Positions 6,543-14,505 of a stretch of 14,511 bases of DNA are shown here, piece after piece. Made by a program: the position numbers and the translations under genes. Origin of the DNA: Micavibrio aeruginosavorus (GTDB taxonomy: Bacteria; Pseudomonadota; Alphaproteobacteria; Micavibrionales; Micavibrionaceae); assembly GCA_003241285.1 (NCBI GenBank), contig QFOT01000045.1, positions 1 to 14,511 of the forward strand. Direction: 5' to 3'. How positions within the stretch are numbered: position 1 is the first letter of the stretch; the number at the start of each line of letters is the position of its first letter. The notes below the pieces were generated by a model. It was not told the DNA's origin, ran no database searches, and saw nothing but the letters and a program-made list of their open reading frames with translations.

Positions 6543-7090
6543 TACAAATCCTCCGCTACTTGAGAAAGATCATAAGGCTCTGTTTCCAGCACAACAGTGG
6601 AAATCATCATTCTGGAATTATTGGGCCCCGTTGCCAAAAATTGTCCGATAAGAGGCGTTGCAAGATTGTAGCGGTAAAATACACGCACTAGATTAACGCT
6701 ATTTACACCACCCGGAGTAAAGCCTCTTGAGTCGGGATTGCCATCACCGTCGAAACTTGCCGCATAAGAGGAGAAATCGGCGAAGCTATCCATCTCAACC
6801 ACCTCTACCTGAAAACGTGAGCAATCCAGAAGAAATGACGATTTCTCGCAAAGCTTATCGATAAAGACCTGTCTTGGGTCGCCTCCCGATTGCTGAACCT
6901 GGCCTGTACGGACCATCCGCGCCGCCGTATTCGTGGCACCGTCGAGTACGCTATTGGAGGCGAACATCAAGCCTATTTCCATCGTACCGACCAGAATCAG
7001 GATAAAAGGCATGGAAAGCATCGAAAATTCGATGGCCGTCGAACCCTTCTCATCCCTCTTCCAAAGCCGCAGGAAATGGCTAAAGCGCAT
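6542..7090 (-). CDS. tadE: TadE-like pseudopilin (first gene of the Tad cluster)
   Basis: The protein has 182 aa. The leader ends RDEKG with cleavage predicted after Gly16. The mature N-terminus STAIEFSMLSMPFILILVGTM has Glu at +5 (Glu21) and Phe at +6, followed by one membrane helix. The periplasmic part contains two cysteines (LCEKSSFLLDC) that could form a disulfide. It should be a minor pseudopilin processed by CpaA. AAGGA lies 5 nt before the ATG. A terminator upstream (7133-7154) separates it from the preceding unit, so a Tad promoter should lie between about 7091 and 7217, though I could not identify its elements. Confidence 0.88.
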   Translation of the reverse strand: MRFSHFLRLWKRDEKGSTAIEFSMLSMPFILILVGTMEIGLMFASNSVLDGATNTAARMVRTGQVQQSGGDPRQVFIDKLCEKSSFLLDCSRFQVEVVEMDSFADFSSYAASFDGDGNPDSRGFTPGGVNSVNLVRVFYRYNLATPLIGQFLATGPNNSRMMISTVVLETEPYDLSQVAEDL

Positions 7091-7132
7091 TTTATCCTTA
7101 TTTCTTTCAATTTGAATCTAAAATCCGGACAT

Positions 7133-7154
7133 AAAAAAACATGCCGCAGCATGT
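7133..7154 (-). terminator. Intrinsic terminator closing the upstream operon
   Basis: On the minus strand a 6-bp perfect stem (ACATGC with GCATGT, 7149-7154 and 7139-7144) around a 4-nt loop is followed by seven U (7139-7133). It lies 64 nt past the stop of the membrane-protein gene and 43 nt before the first tadE-like gene. The rest of the 127-bp gap (7091-7217) shows no gene. Confidence 0.7.
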
Positions 7155-7217
7155 AGTTCACTCCATTCTAAATCCTATTCCTTGTATCCTAAGAAAGATT
7201 TAAGGAAGGGCGGCTTT

Positions 7218-7706
7218 TTATTTAGTTTGCCCAATGGCATCGTCCTCATTATCCATGGTCCCGCCCGTCACTTCCGCACCCCATTTCTTTACTAGACCTT
7301 CTTGGGTCTTTCTAATATCCAGTAATCGCTGACGCCCGCGCTGCACCATAATGCTGGCAACGAAACCAACCACACCCCACTCTATAATATAGCCGACAAG
7401 TGCACCGGAATACATGATCACTATACTCAAGGGATTGGCAAGAATAGCCCCGATAGAGGCAGCCTCTGCGTTTTTTTCGAACATCTGAAAGCAATAGGGA
7501 AAGCAACCGGCAAAATTCATAAAACCTATAGTCAGGACTTTGGTTCTCTCCGGCGTCTTATCGACAAGGCGAACCACGATGGTAGGCAGCATTCCGATCA
7601 GAAGAATAATCGCAACTTTATAAAAAACCAGAGAAGTCATGAAGAAAGCAACAAGTAGAATTCTCTCTTGCAAGCTGATTTTCTTCTTCTTCTTTTTCTT
7701 CGCCAT
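7218..7706 (-). CDS. Lysine-rich multi-pass membrane protein of unknown function
   Basis: I do not recognise this 162-aa protein. It begins MAKKKKKKKISLQERIL: seven lysines in a row, then a hydrophobic stretch (about 16-49) that could span the membrane once or as a tight hairpin. A short loop holds CFPYC. A second long hydrophobic region (about 84-122) is followed by a basic, then acidic, soluble tail. The Lys run should keep the N-terminus in the cytoplasm or on acidic lipids. The ATG at 7706 is 2 nt after the kinase-like gene's stop; an in-frame TTG at 7712 would add two residues and overlap that stop. No Shine-Dalgarno is visible, so coupled translation is likely. A functional link to the kinase-like protein is inferred from spacing alone. 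Confidence 0.75.
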   Translation of the reverse strand: MAKKKKKKKISLQERILLVAFFMTSLVFYKVAIILLIGMLPTIVVRLVDKTPERTKVLTIGFMNFAGCFPYCFQMFEKNAEAASIGAILANPLSIVIMYSGALVGYIIEWGVVGFVASIMVQRGRQRLLDIRKTQEGLVKKWGAEVTGGTMDNEDDAIGQTK

Positions 7707-7708
7707 GA

Positions 7709-9784
7709 TCAAAAAGCCGTTTTTGTTGTAAATTTATAGAAAAGATAAACTATTATAATGCAGGTTGCGACAATTCCTGAGATCAGAGCCGATGTGCTTT
7801 GTCCCGTCGCATGACCGAACTTATCGTCATAGGCGAGATCATGCTCGAGTTTCGCATGCTCCTCCGTTAAAGCATTGTAGTGATAGCTTGCTTGGTTGAA
7901 ATTATGCTCATCAGCTTGCAGCGCCTGCAAATTGTCAAATAATTGCTCTACGGCAGATATATCGCCCTTATCTTTAATTTTGATAAGTTGGGCCTTAAGC
8001 TTCGCCCTCTGGTCCCGATCATGAAAACGATTGATAAGAGGATCGACTTTTTCAGCGATCCAATTCAAAATGTTAGGAAGATTCTGCATTTTACCTCTTC
8101 TTTGAATCGAAGAGAAAACACGCAGAGCCGCCAGAATTGATCTAGTAGGGTCATTTGAATTAATATCAGGAATGTAAGGATCGACAACCGATCTGTCTTT
8201 CACCGACAGGAAAGCGACAATATGGCGATCAAAGAAACCCTCCGGCCTGTCGGGAGTAGCCGCCAGGCTTTCGTATGCCGTCACAAGTTCCTCCGGCGTG
8301 CGGACATAGTAGTTTTTAAGCTTCTCGCTCATACACGGCGCTTCAGAACAGAGGTAATAAAGGCATCTCTCAAGACCATAGCCTTGCCCCTGTTGCCGCA
8401 GAAAAGCTTTACATGTGTCGAATTTCGACACGATCTCAACCCCATGCGGCGTAAGGGTATCGTTCATCAATGCCCAGAAATTCACCAATGACGTTTGCAG
8501 AACTTCGGCGAAATGGGCCAAGTCCTTTTTTGTAACATAAGCTTCCGCCAGCATTCGGCCAAAAGCCTCTGGATGAAATTTCAAGCCTCGATAGAAAACC
8601 GGCAAGCCTGGGCCCAGTACAGCTGACATGAAGCCCGCTATTCTCTCCGGATAAGCCTCTCCCATAACACCAAGCTCTTTTGCCGCATTAGATGCATGCT
8701 CGACATTCTCTTCCAGTTTTTTATCCTGAATAGATCTGTTGAGCCATAATTTCAATTCTCCATGATCGTTGATACGAACAACATCTGTCGGATTTTTGTG
8801 CAGATTTAAGGCAAGAATATTAGGGCGTAGAAATTTTTCTCCAAAAAAATCAATTGGCCTCGCAGCCTTCGGCTTGACCGGCCCCGCTTGTTTTGGACTA
8901 ACGCGCTGCCCGTCTACCCAAGTCAGAATATCCTCTATAGTCCATCTTTGCTTTACATCATCATTAAGAAGGCCGCGCAAAAGCTCGAGAATTGACCCCG
9001 AAAATCTTTCTTTTCCCGTCAAGGCCTGATAACTGCCGTGCTCAATCTTATATTCAGTAATACTCTCATCTGACCACCCCGATGTGGGATCAGACGTTCG
9101 TATCATGATTGCAAGCATGGCACCGAATGAATAAAGATCGTCGGCATAATCAGGCGTTCCACGCCCAAGCGGCAGGGCGGCTGCCCTTTCTATCGGCTCG
9201 TATACAGATGAGTAGAGATAGGCCGGCGGCGTGGCAAGACACTCACCCAGCATAATTTTTTCAAACCCGTTACCGCCCCCCGTAAACAAATTAGTGACCC
9301 GGATATTTCCATGCACAAAATCCATATCGCGGAAATTCTTTAGTAAAGGCACCATCTTTTTGACAAAACCATGCAGGACATTGTCAGCTTTCAATCCCAT
9401 AGCCGTAAAGTTAGATGGATTTGCAAATGGCAGGCCTAATTTATTTTCGTAAACGAAAACATATCTCTGCTGTTTTTCAGGTACCCAGTTGACAGTACCC
9501 GTTGCCATGAGTCTCGGCAGCGATGGCGTGTTTAATGTCATATATTTTGACGAAGCATGAATTTGCGGCACTAATGGTTTTTCCACCAACAATGCGTAAG
9601 CTTTTTCTTTTGCCCGTCCTGTTGCCGCATAAGCTTTTACTGGCCCTTGATCAAGATGCGGCAAACGCTGGTCAGGATAGATTTCTATTTCACCCTTAAG
9701 CAAAACGGGATTAGCCCCGACCGCAGAATTTTGCGGTGCAGGCTCAGCCTTAGGCGGTTCAGTTAAATTCGGTGTTTCGGACAT
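7709..9784 (-). CDS. Tail-anchored protein-kinase-fold protein, probable pseudokinase
   Basis: The protein has 691 aa. Residues 1-27 are Pro-rich. Residues about 28-292 look like a degenerate Ser/Thr kinase domain. HGNIRVTN (158-165) occupies the HRDxKxxN loop with Asp changed to Asn160 and Lys to Arg162. IMLGECLA (177-184) replaces DFG. The candidate beta-3 strand AYALLVEK (62-69) has Leu where VAIK has Lys. By contrast, DDLYSFG (215-221) and R280 keep the helix F and helix I patterns. A 370-residue unassigned region follows, with a likely coiled coil at about 590-650, then one membrane helix (about 664-684) and a 7-residue tail. There is no signal peptide, so the bulk is probably cytoplasmic. 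No clear Shine-Dalgarno is seen. It follows purA by 68 bp without a terminator. It could be a divergent active kinase. Confidence 0.82.
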   Translation of the reverse strand: MSETPNLTEPPKAEPAPQNSAVGANPVLLKGEIEIYPDQRLPHLDQGPVKAYAATGRAKEKAYALLVEKPLVPQIHASSKYMTLNTPSLPRLMATGTVNWVPEKQQRYVFVYENKLGLPFANPSNFTAMGLKADNVLHGFVKKMVPLLKNFRDMDFVHGNIRVTNLFTGGGNGFEKIMLGECLATPPAYLYSSVYEPIERAAALPLGRGTPDYADDLYSFGAMLAIMIRTSDPTSGWSDESITEYKIEHGSYQALTGKERFSGSILELLRGLLNDDVKQRWTIEDILTWVDGQRVSPKQAGPVKPKAARPIDFFGEKFLRPNILALNLHKNPTDVVRINDHGELKLWLNRSIQDKKLEENVEHASNAAKELGVMGEAYPERIAGFMSAVLGPGLPVFYRGLKFHPEAFGRMLAEAYVTKKDLAHFAEVLQTSLVNFWALMNDTLTPHGVEIVSKFDTCKAFLRQQGQGYGLERCLYYLCSEAPCMSEKLKNYYVRTPEELVTAYESLAATPDRPEGFFDRHIVAFLSVKDRSVVDPYIPDINSNDPTRSILAALRVFSSIQRRGKMQNLPNILNWIAEKVDPLINRFHDRDQRAKLKAQLIKIKDKGDISAVEQLFDNLQALQADEHNFNQASYHYNALTEEHAKLEHDLAYDDKFGHATGQSTSALISGIVATCIIIVYLFYKFTTKTAF

Positions 9785-9852
9785 GGCTTGAACTATGATA
9801 AGGCCGCTGAATGCGATTTCCCCACCATAGCATAATAGCCTTCAAGATTAAA

Positions 9853-11145
9853 TCAGCTAAAAAACGGGTTTTGAACTAAAATAGTGTCATCACGCTCAGG
9901 GCTGGTTGAAAGCAGCGTCACTGTTGCTTCGATCAACTCTTCAACCCGTTTAACGTATTTAATGGCCTCCGCAGGCAGATCTGCCCAGCTTCGCGCGCCA
10001 TAAGTGCTTTGTTTCCAACCTGTAATCGTTTCATAAACAGGAACAACATTGGCCTGATCTATTTGAGAAGCCGGGAAATAGTCAATACGCTGCCCGTCAA
10101 GCTCATAGGCGACGCATATTTTGAGTTCGTCAAAGCCGTCCAGAACATCAAGCTTCGTCAAAGCGATCCCATCGATCCCACCTGTTTTAACAGCCTGACG
10201 GACGAGAACCGCATCAAACCAGCCGCAGCGGCGCTTGCGACAAGTTACCGTTCCAAATTCATGTCCTTTTTGTCCGATCTGCTCGCCGATATCATTATCA
10301 AGCTCTGTCGGGAATGGGCCCATGCCGACCCGTGTCGTATAGGCCTTGGTGATGCCAAGGACATAGCCTATCGATTTAGGACCAACACCAGATCCAACGG
10401 CGGCTTGCGCGGCGACGATATTGGATGACGTCACAAACGGATATGTCCCATGATCGACATCAAGCAAATGGCCTTGCGCACCTTCGAACAAAACCTTCTC
10501 ACCATTATATTTGGCTTCATCAAGGCGCTTCCAGACAACACCGGCATACGGCAGAACTTGAGGTGCTATTTTCATCAACTCGTCAAAAGTATGATCGACA
10601 TTGATTTCTTCCCAGCCGAAACCGCGGATCAGGGCATTATGATAGGTCATCAAGGCTTCGAGTTTTTCGCGAACCAGTTCCGGGTGCTTCAAATCACAAA
10701 TCCGAATAGCGCGGCGTGCCACCTTATCCTGATAGGCTGGACCGATACCGCGTCCGGTGGTGCCGATCTTTTTATCGCCTCTGGCCTCTTCCATTGCGCG
10801 GTCAATCTCGCCATGTACAGGGAGGATCAATGGCGCGTTCTCGGCAATCATCAAATTTTTTGGCGTAATCTCGACGCCTTTGGCACGAACCGTTTCAATC
10901 TCTTTCAAAAGCGCCCATGGATCTATCACGACGCCATTACCGAGGATTGAAAGCTTTCCTTTGCGAACTATTCCAGACGGCAACAAAGAGAGTTTATAGA
11001 CAACACCATCAATAACCAATGTGTGCCCGGCATTATGGCCACCCTGGAAACGCACAACGACATCGGCGCGACTTGACAGCCAGTCAACGATTTTGCCTTT
11101 TCCTTCATCTCCCCATTGAGATCCGACAACAGCAACATTCGTCAT
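9853..11145 (-). CDS. purA: Adenylosuccinate synthetase
   Basis: The protein has 430 aa, the usual full length. It converts IMP and aspartate with GTP to adenylosuccinate, the first committed step to AMP, in the cytoplasm. The GTP/catalytic loop GSQWGDEGKGK (8-18) has the base Asp13, and GGHNAGHT (35-42) has His41. The IMP-binding segment GTTGRGIGPAYQDK (128-141) is intact. A C-terminal block near GIALTKLDVLDGF carries the guanine-binding TKLD motif. The start overlaps the hisZ stop as ATGA, with GGAAG upstream, so it is translationally coupled. Nothing appears missing. Confidence 0.98.
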   Translation of the reverse strand: MTNVAVVGSQWGDEGKGKIVDWLSSRADVVVRFQGGHNAGHTLVIDGVVYKLSLLPSGIVRKGKLSILGNGVVIDPWALLKEIETVRAKGVEITPKNLMIAENAPLILPVHGEIDRAMEEARGDKKIGTTGRGIGPAYQDKVARRAIRICDLKHPELVREKLEALMTYHNALIRGFGWEEINVDHTFDELMKIAPQVLPYAGVVWKRLDEAKYNGEKVLFEGAQGHLLDVDHGTYPFVTSSNIVAAQAAVGSGVGPKSIGYVLGITKAYTTRVGMGPFPTELDNDIGEQIGQKGHEFGTVTCRKRRCGWFDAVLVRQAVKTGGIDGIALTKLDVLDGFDELKICVAYELDGQRIDYFPASQIDQANVVPVYETITGWKQSTYGARSWADLPAEAIKYVKRVEELIEATVTLLSTSPERDDTILVQNPFFS

Positions 11146-12278
11146 TTTATTTCTTCCAATTTTCCGTTTTGATAAATATGCGTCACATAGGACACGAAGT
11201 TTTTCTTTTTAAAATCTTTCACAGAAGACCGTATAACGTTCCAGCCCTTTTCCTGCAATTCCTGAATTTCGCTCCAGCCGACAATCTCGCTAACTGCGAC
11301 CATTTTCTTTCGGGTTTTCTTTGGCAACGCCCGCAAAACACTGTCCATATAGAGCGTAAAACCGCAGGCCATTTCCTTGTCCTGGCCAAATTGGGACATA
11401 TAAGAACCGCCGCGCCCTAATTCTCCCATAATGCCCTTGGCAAACAAGGTAAAACACGGAAATGATTGGTATTCAAATCCTCTGGCTTCCAGTGCATCAA
11501 CAGTAATTGTTACATTATTTTCGACTCCATAAGCTTTCAATGCTTTTTGAAGATCTTTAATAACAAACTCCAGTTGATCAAGAATCTTTGTCACAGTCGA
11601 TGGCAATTTCAGATTTTTCTTCTTTGTTATAAATTCAGTTGCCGGACCGGACATCTCATCCAGCACGATTAAAATCTTTCCTATATTCCCCAGCTTCGAA
11701 AAAACGGCACGGTCACGTCTTTGCGAAGCCTTTATGATTTCATCCTGTTTTTGTCCGGCGGCCAGTATTTTTAAGATTTCAGGCGCGGTAAAATCGATTG
11801 ATATATTTTTGACACCGCATTCATGCAGAGAAATTAAAGCCATTAATGCAATTTCAGTCGCCGCAGTAGAGAGGGGACCGACAATTTCGCAACCTGCCTG
11901 ACGAAACTGGCGCTCAGGGCGTAATTGGGTAGAGCGAATTCGCAAAACATCTGTTATATAGGAAAGTCTTAAAGGACGGACAGTATCCTTAAGCCTTGAT
12001 GATGTAATCCGGGCAATTTGCGCCGTTGTGTCTGACCGCAAAGCCATCATTCGCTGAGAGATAGGATCCATCAGACGGAATGTATTCGTAGAGAGCGCTT
12101 GCCCTGCGCCTTCGGCCAGTAATGTTTCTTCAAATTCAAGAAGTGGAGGATTGACGAGCCGATAGCCAAAGCGTGCAAAAATAGTACGCAGCTTTTCACA
12201 GGCCGCCGCTTCGCGTTCGGCATCGTCCGGCATATTATCCATCATACCGTTAGGAAGAAGAGCATTACTGTCAGCCAT
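11142..12278 (-). CDS. hisZ: ATP phosphoribosyltransferase regulatory subunit HisZ
   Basis: The protein has 378 aa. It is a catalytically inactive relative of histidyl-tRNA synthetase that partners short-form HisG in the first step of histidine synthesis and carries feedback control. The N-terminus LLPNGMMDNMPDDAEREAA and FGYRLVNPPLLEFEETLL are typical of alphaproteobacterial HisZ. LMDPISQRMMALRSDTTAQIARI corresponds to the HisRS motif 2 area, and ERQFRQAGCEIVG follows. It lacks the C-terminal anticodon-binding domain expected of a true HisS and is shorter. AAAGGA lies 6 nt before the ATG. It overlaps thiD by 8 nt and purA by 4 nt. hisG is not in the window. Confidence 0.93.
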   Translation of the reverse strand: MADSNALLPNGMMDNMPDDAEREAAACEKLRTIFARFGYRLVNPPLLEFEETLLAEGAGQALSTNTFRLMDPISQRMMALRSDTTAQIARITSSRLKDTVRPLRLSYITDVLRIRSTQLRPERQFRQAGCEIVGPLSTAATEIALMALISLHECGVKNISIDFTAPEILKILAAGQKQDEIIKASQRRDRAVFSKLGNIGKILIVLDEMSGPATEFITKKKNLKLPSTVTKILDQLEFVIKDLQKALKAYGVENNVTITVDALEARGFEYQSFPCFTLFAKGIMGELGRGGSYMSQFGQDKEMACGFTLYMDSVLRALPKKTRKKMVAVSEIVGWSEIQELQEKGWNVIRSSVKDFKKKNFVSYVTHIYQNGKLEEIK

Positions 12279-13074
12279 GTTTTTCCTTTAAAGCAAAAGC
12301 GTGGTTGAGCGGACCGTAGCCCGAGCCGATAGCAGATGCAGAACGTATAGCTTCAATCAGGAAATCCTGCGCCACGAGAAAAGCTTCTTTTGGTGTTTTT
12401 CCTTGGGCGATTCCTGTCGCGATAGCCGACGAAAGTGTCGTTCCAGCCCCGTGCGTCGCCTTGCTGTCGAAACGGGGACGCTCAAAAACCTCAGCTCCAT
12501 GGTCATCAAAATAAATGTTATAAATCTTATCAGCCGAGAGTGAGCCACCTTTGACAACAACAGTTTTACAGCCAAGAGTCATTAGCATTTCTGCTGCATG
12601 TTTCATTGCGTCTATGTCCTTGATCGATAGCCCTGTCAGTTCTTCAGCTTCCCGTATATTGGGCGTGATAACTTCAGCATGGATGAGCAGACGTCGCTTT
12701 AAAGCATCCCGAGCAGACTTGTCTATGAGCATCTTGCCAATACGGCCTATCATCACCGGATCAACCACCAGGCTTATGTCTTTTTCCTGATTTTCAATAA
12801 AGTCACCTACCGCATTGATGACGCTTTCGGAGCCCAGCATACCAAGCTTCATTACATCGGGACTGAAATCATCCATCACTGCTTTTAATTGAGCCGATAC
12901 AATATCGGCAGGTATTGGATACATATCAAATACGTTCGTGGTATTTTGAACGCAGACCGATGTTAAAACCGTCGCCGCATAACCGCCCAAGGCCTGAATG
13001 GTTTTTATATCAGCCTGAATACCCGTTCCGGCAGAAGAGTCGGACATTCCGACGCAAAGAACTTGTGACAACAT
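12271..13074 (-). CDS. thiD: Hydroxymethylpyrimidine/phosphomethylpyrimidine kinase ThiD
   Basis: The protein has 267 aa, the normal ThiD size and a ribokinase-like fold. It should phosphorylate HMP and HMP-P to HMP-PP for thiamine diphosphate synthesis. The N-terminal substrate loop is SDSSAGTGIQADIKT (11-25). DPVMIG lies at 105-110, ITPNIREAEELTG at 136-148, VVVKGG at 172-177 and the anion-hole motif THGAGTTLSSAIA at 207-219. Most ThiD proteins read GTGCTLS there; this one has Thr212 at the usual cysteine. The DxSGGAGIQAD loop and the strand after DPVM are also divergent. AGGA lies 7 nt before the ATG, overlapping the end of glmM. Another pyridoxine/HMP-type kinase remains possible. Confidence 0.88.
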   Translation of the reverse strand: MLSQVLCVGMSDSSAGTGIQADIKTIQALGGYAATVLTSVCVQNTTNVFDMYPIPADIVSAQLKAVMDDFSPDVMKLGMLGSESVINAVGDFIENQEKDISLVVDPVMIGRIGKMLIDKSARDALKRRLLIHAEVITPNIREAEELTGLSIKDIDAMKHAAEMLMTLGCKTVVVKGGSLSADKIYNIYFDDHGAEVFERPRFDSKATHGAGTTLSSAIATGIAQGKTPKEAFLVAQDFLIEAIRSASAIGSGYGPLNHAFALKEKHG

Positions 13075-13082
13075 ATGATTTC

Positions 13083-14450
13083 CTAACCTGAAGTTGCCAT
13101 TTTAATCACGTCGCACAAATCATCAACCACGCTCTCAACCAGTGTATAGTCCTGACCTTCCGCCATGATACGGATCAGCGGCTCTGTCCCGCTAGCACGA
13201 ACCAGAACGCGACCGTTTTTTTCTAGTGACAACTTGGCTTTTTCAATGGCGGCTTTTACTTTTTCATCCTGCAAAGGTTTTTGGCCTTTTTCAAAACGCA
13301 CATTCTTTAAAATTTGCGGCAAAGGTTCGAACACACTGGTGCATTCACTCGCCTTCCGTCCGGAATTTTTGATGATCGATAAGACGTGAAGGGCAGCCAG
13401 CAAACCATCTCCTGTTGTGCCATAATCCGATAGAACGATATGCCCTGATTGCTCGCCGCCCAGATTGAAACCGCCTTCCCGCATTTTCTCGACAACGTAA
13501 CGATCGCCGACAGCGGCTCGTATCAGAGTAATGCCGTTATCCTTCAGATAATTTTCAAAACCCAGATTGGACATGACGGTCGATACAACAGTGTCATGCT
13601 TCAAAAGCCCTTGGCGCTTCAAATTTAAGGCAAGAAGCGCGAGTAATTGATCGCCATCGACCTTCTGGCTTTTTTCATCGACCAAAATCAAGCGGTCGGC
13701 ATCCCCATCAAAGGCAATACCAAGATCGGCCTTATGCTCCTGAACCCTTGCCTGCAGCCGCGCAATCGACGTCGCGCCGCGTTCATGATTGATATTTTGT
13801 CCGTTCGGGTGAACGCCTATCGGAATGACGTCCGCTTCAAGTTCCCACAAAGCCTGCGGTGCCGCTTTATACGCCGCGCCATGTGCGCAATCGACAACGA
13901 TTGTAAGCCCGCTTAGTGTCTGGCCTTTAGGAAAAGACGCTTTCACTGATTCTATATAACGCCCGATCGCATCATCCATCCGGCTCGCCTTGCCCATATC
14001 CTCAGGCTCCGGCAGATCATTCATCAATTCCGGATTGTCGATCCATTCTTCAATTTGTTTTTCAACGTCATCCGGAAGCTTATAGCCATCCGCCGCAAAT
14101 AATTTTATGCCGTTATCAAAATAAGGATTATGGCTCGCCGAAATCATGACGCCGATATCGGCACGCATGGAACGCGCCAGCATGGCAATCCCCGGTGTCG
14201 GAATAGGCCCCGTTAGAATAACATCCATCCCCATCGCCAGAAATCCGGACGCCATGGCTTGCTCTAACATGTAACAGGACTGGCGCGTATCCTTACCGAT
14301 AACGGCGCGATTGATGGAATGCTGAATGCCAGAGCGCTTTAAAACGCGAGCCGTGGCCATCGCGACGCGCAGCGCGACATCCGCCGTCATAGGATGCTGG
14401 TTCGCCTTGCCACGAATACCGTCAGTACCGAAATATTTCTTGCTGGTCAT
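13083..14450 (-). CDS. glmM: Phosphoglucosamine mutase
   Basis: The protein has 455 aa, full length. It interconverts glucosamine-6-phosphate and glucosamine-1-phosphate on the way to UDP-GlcNAc for peptidoglycan and LPS. The N-terminus KKYFGTDGIRGKAN is typical. The active-site loop ISASHNPYFDNGIKLF holds the phosphoserine Ser106. The Mg-binding loop DGDADR is at 248-253, the sugar loop GGEQSGH at 331-337 and the phosphate loop RASGTEPLIRIM at 418-429. The ATG at 14450 has no clear Shine-Dalgarno. The stop lies 8 nt before thiD. The gene is the first of the housekeeping operon visible in the window, but genes upstream cannot be seen. Confidence 0.98.
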   Translation of the reverse strand: MTSKKYFGTDGIRGKANQHPMTADVALRVAMATARVLKRSGIQHSINRAVIGKDTRQSCYMLEQAMASGFLAMGMDVILTGPIPTPGIAMLARSMRADIGVMISASHNPYFDNGIKLFAADGYKLPDDVEKQIEEWIDNPELMNDLPEPEDMGKASRMDDAIGRYIESVKASFPKGQTLSGLTIVVDCAHGAAYKAAPQALWELEADVIPIGVHPNGQNINHERGATSIARLQARVQEHKADLGIAFDGDADRLILVDEKSQKVDGDQLLALLALNLKRQGLLKHDTVVSTVMSNLGFENYLKDNGITLIRAAVGDRYVVEKMREGGFNLGGEQSGHIVLSDYGTTGDGLLAALHVLSIIKNSGRKASECTSVFEPLPQILKNVRFEKGQKPLQDEKVKAAIEKAKLSLEKNGRVLVRASGTEPLIRIMAEGQDYTLVESVVDDLCDVIKMATSG

Positions 14451-14499
14451 GGAGCCGAATATGGCTTAATTTTGATATGAAAACAATGATTTATGGGGA

Positions 14500-14505
14500 A
14501 TTATA
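14500..14505 (-). promoter_or_regulatory. Possible -10 element upstream of glmM
   Basis: A perfect minus-strand TATAAT lies about 50 bp upstream of the glmM ATG. The matching -35 would fall beyond the window edge and cannot be checked. The 61 bases upstream of glmM hold no other feature I can support. glmM often belongs to a longer operon, so this may be chance. Confidence 0.22.

Noticed and set aside
9785..9852. Promoter for the kinase-like gene in the 68-bp gap after purA
   Set aside because: TATTAT/TATGGT -10-like strings occur, but no -35 is at correct spacing; read-through from purA is simpler.
10450..10950. Plus-strand open frame of 166 codons opposite purA
   Set aside because: It is fully antisense to a strongly conserved purA, with no recognisable domains or ribosome binding site; it is a shadow frame.
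11019..11420. Plus-strand open frame of 133 codons across the purA/hisZ junction
   Set aside because: It is antisense to two confident genes and has no family features.
11142..12278. Calling this gene histidyl-tRNA synthetase (hisS)
   Set aside because: It is shorter, lacks the anticodon-binding domain, and has the HisZ-specific N-terminus and purA neighbour.
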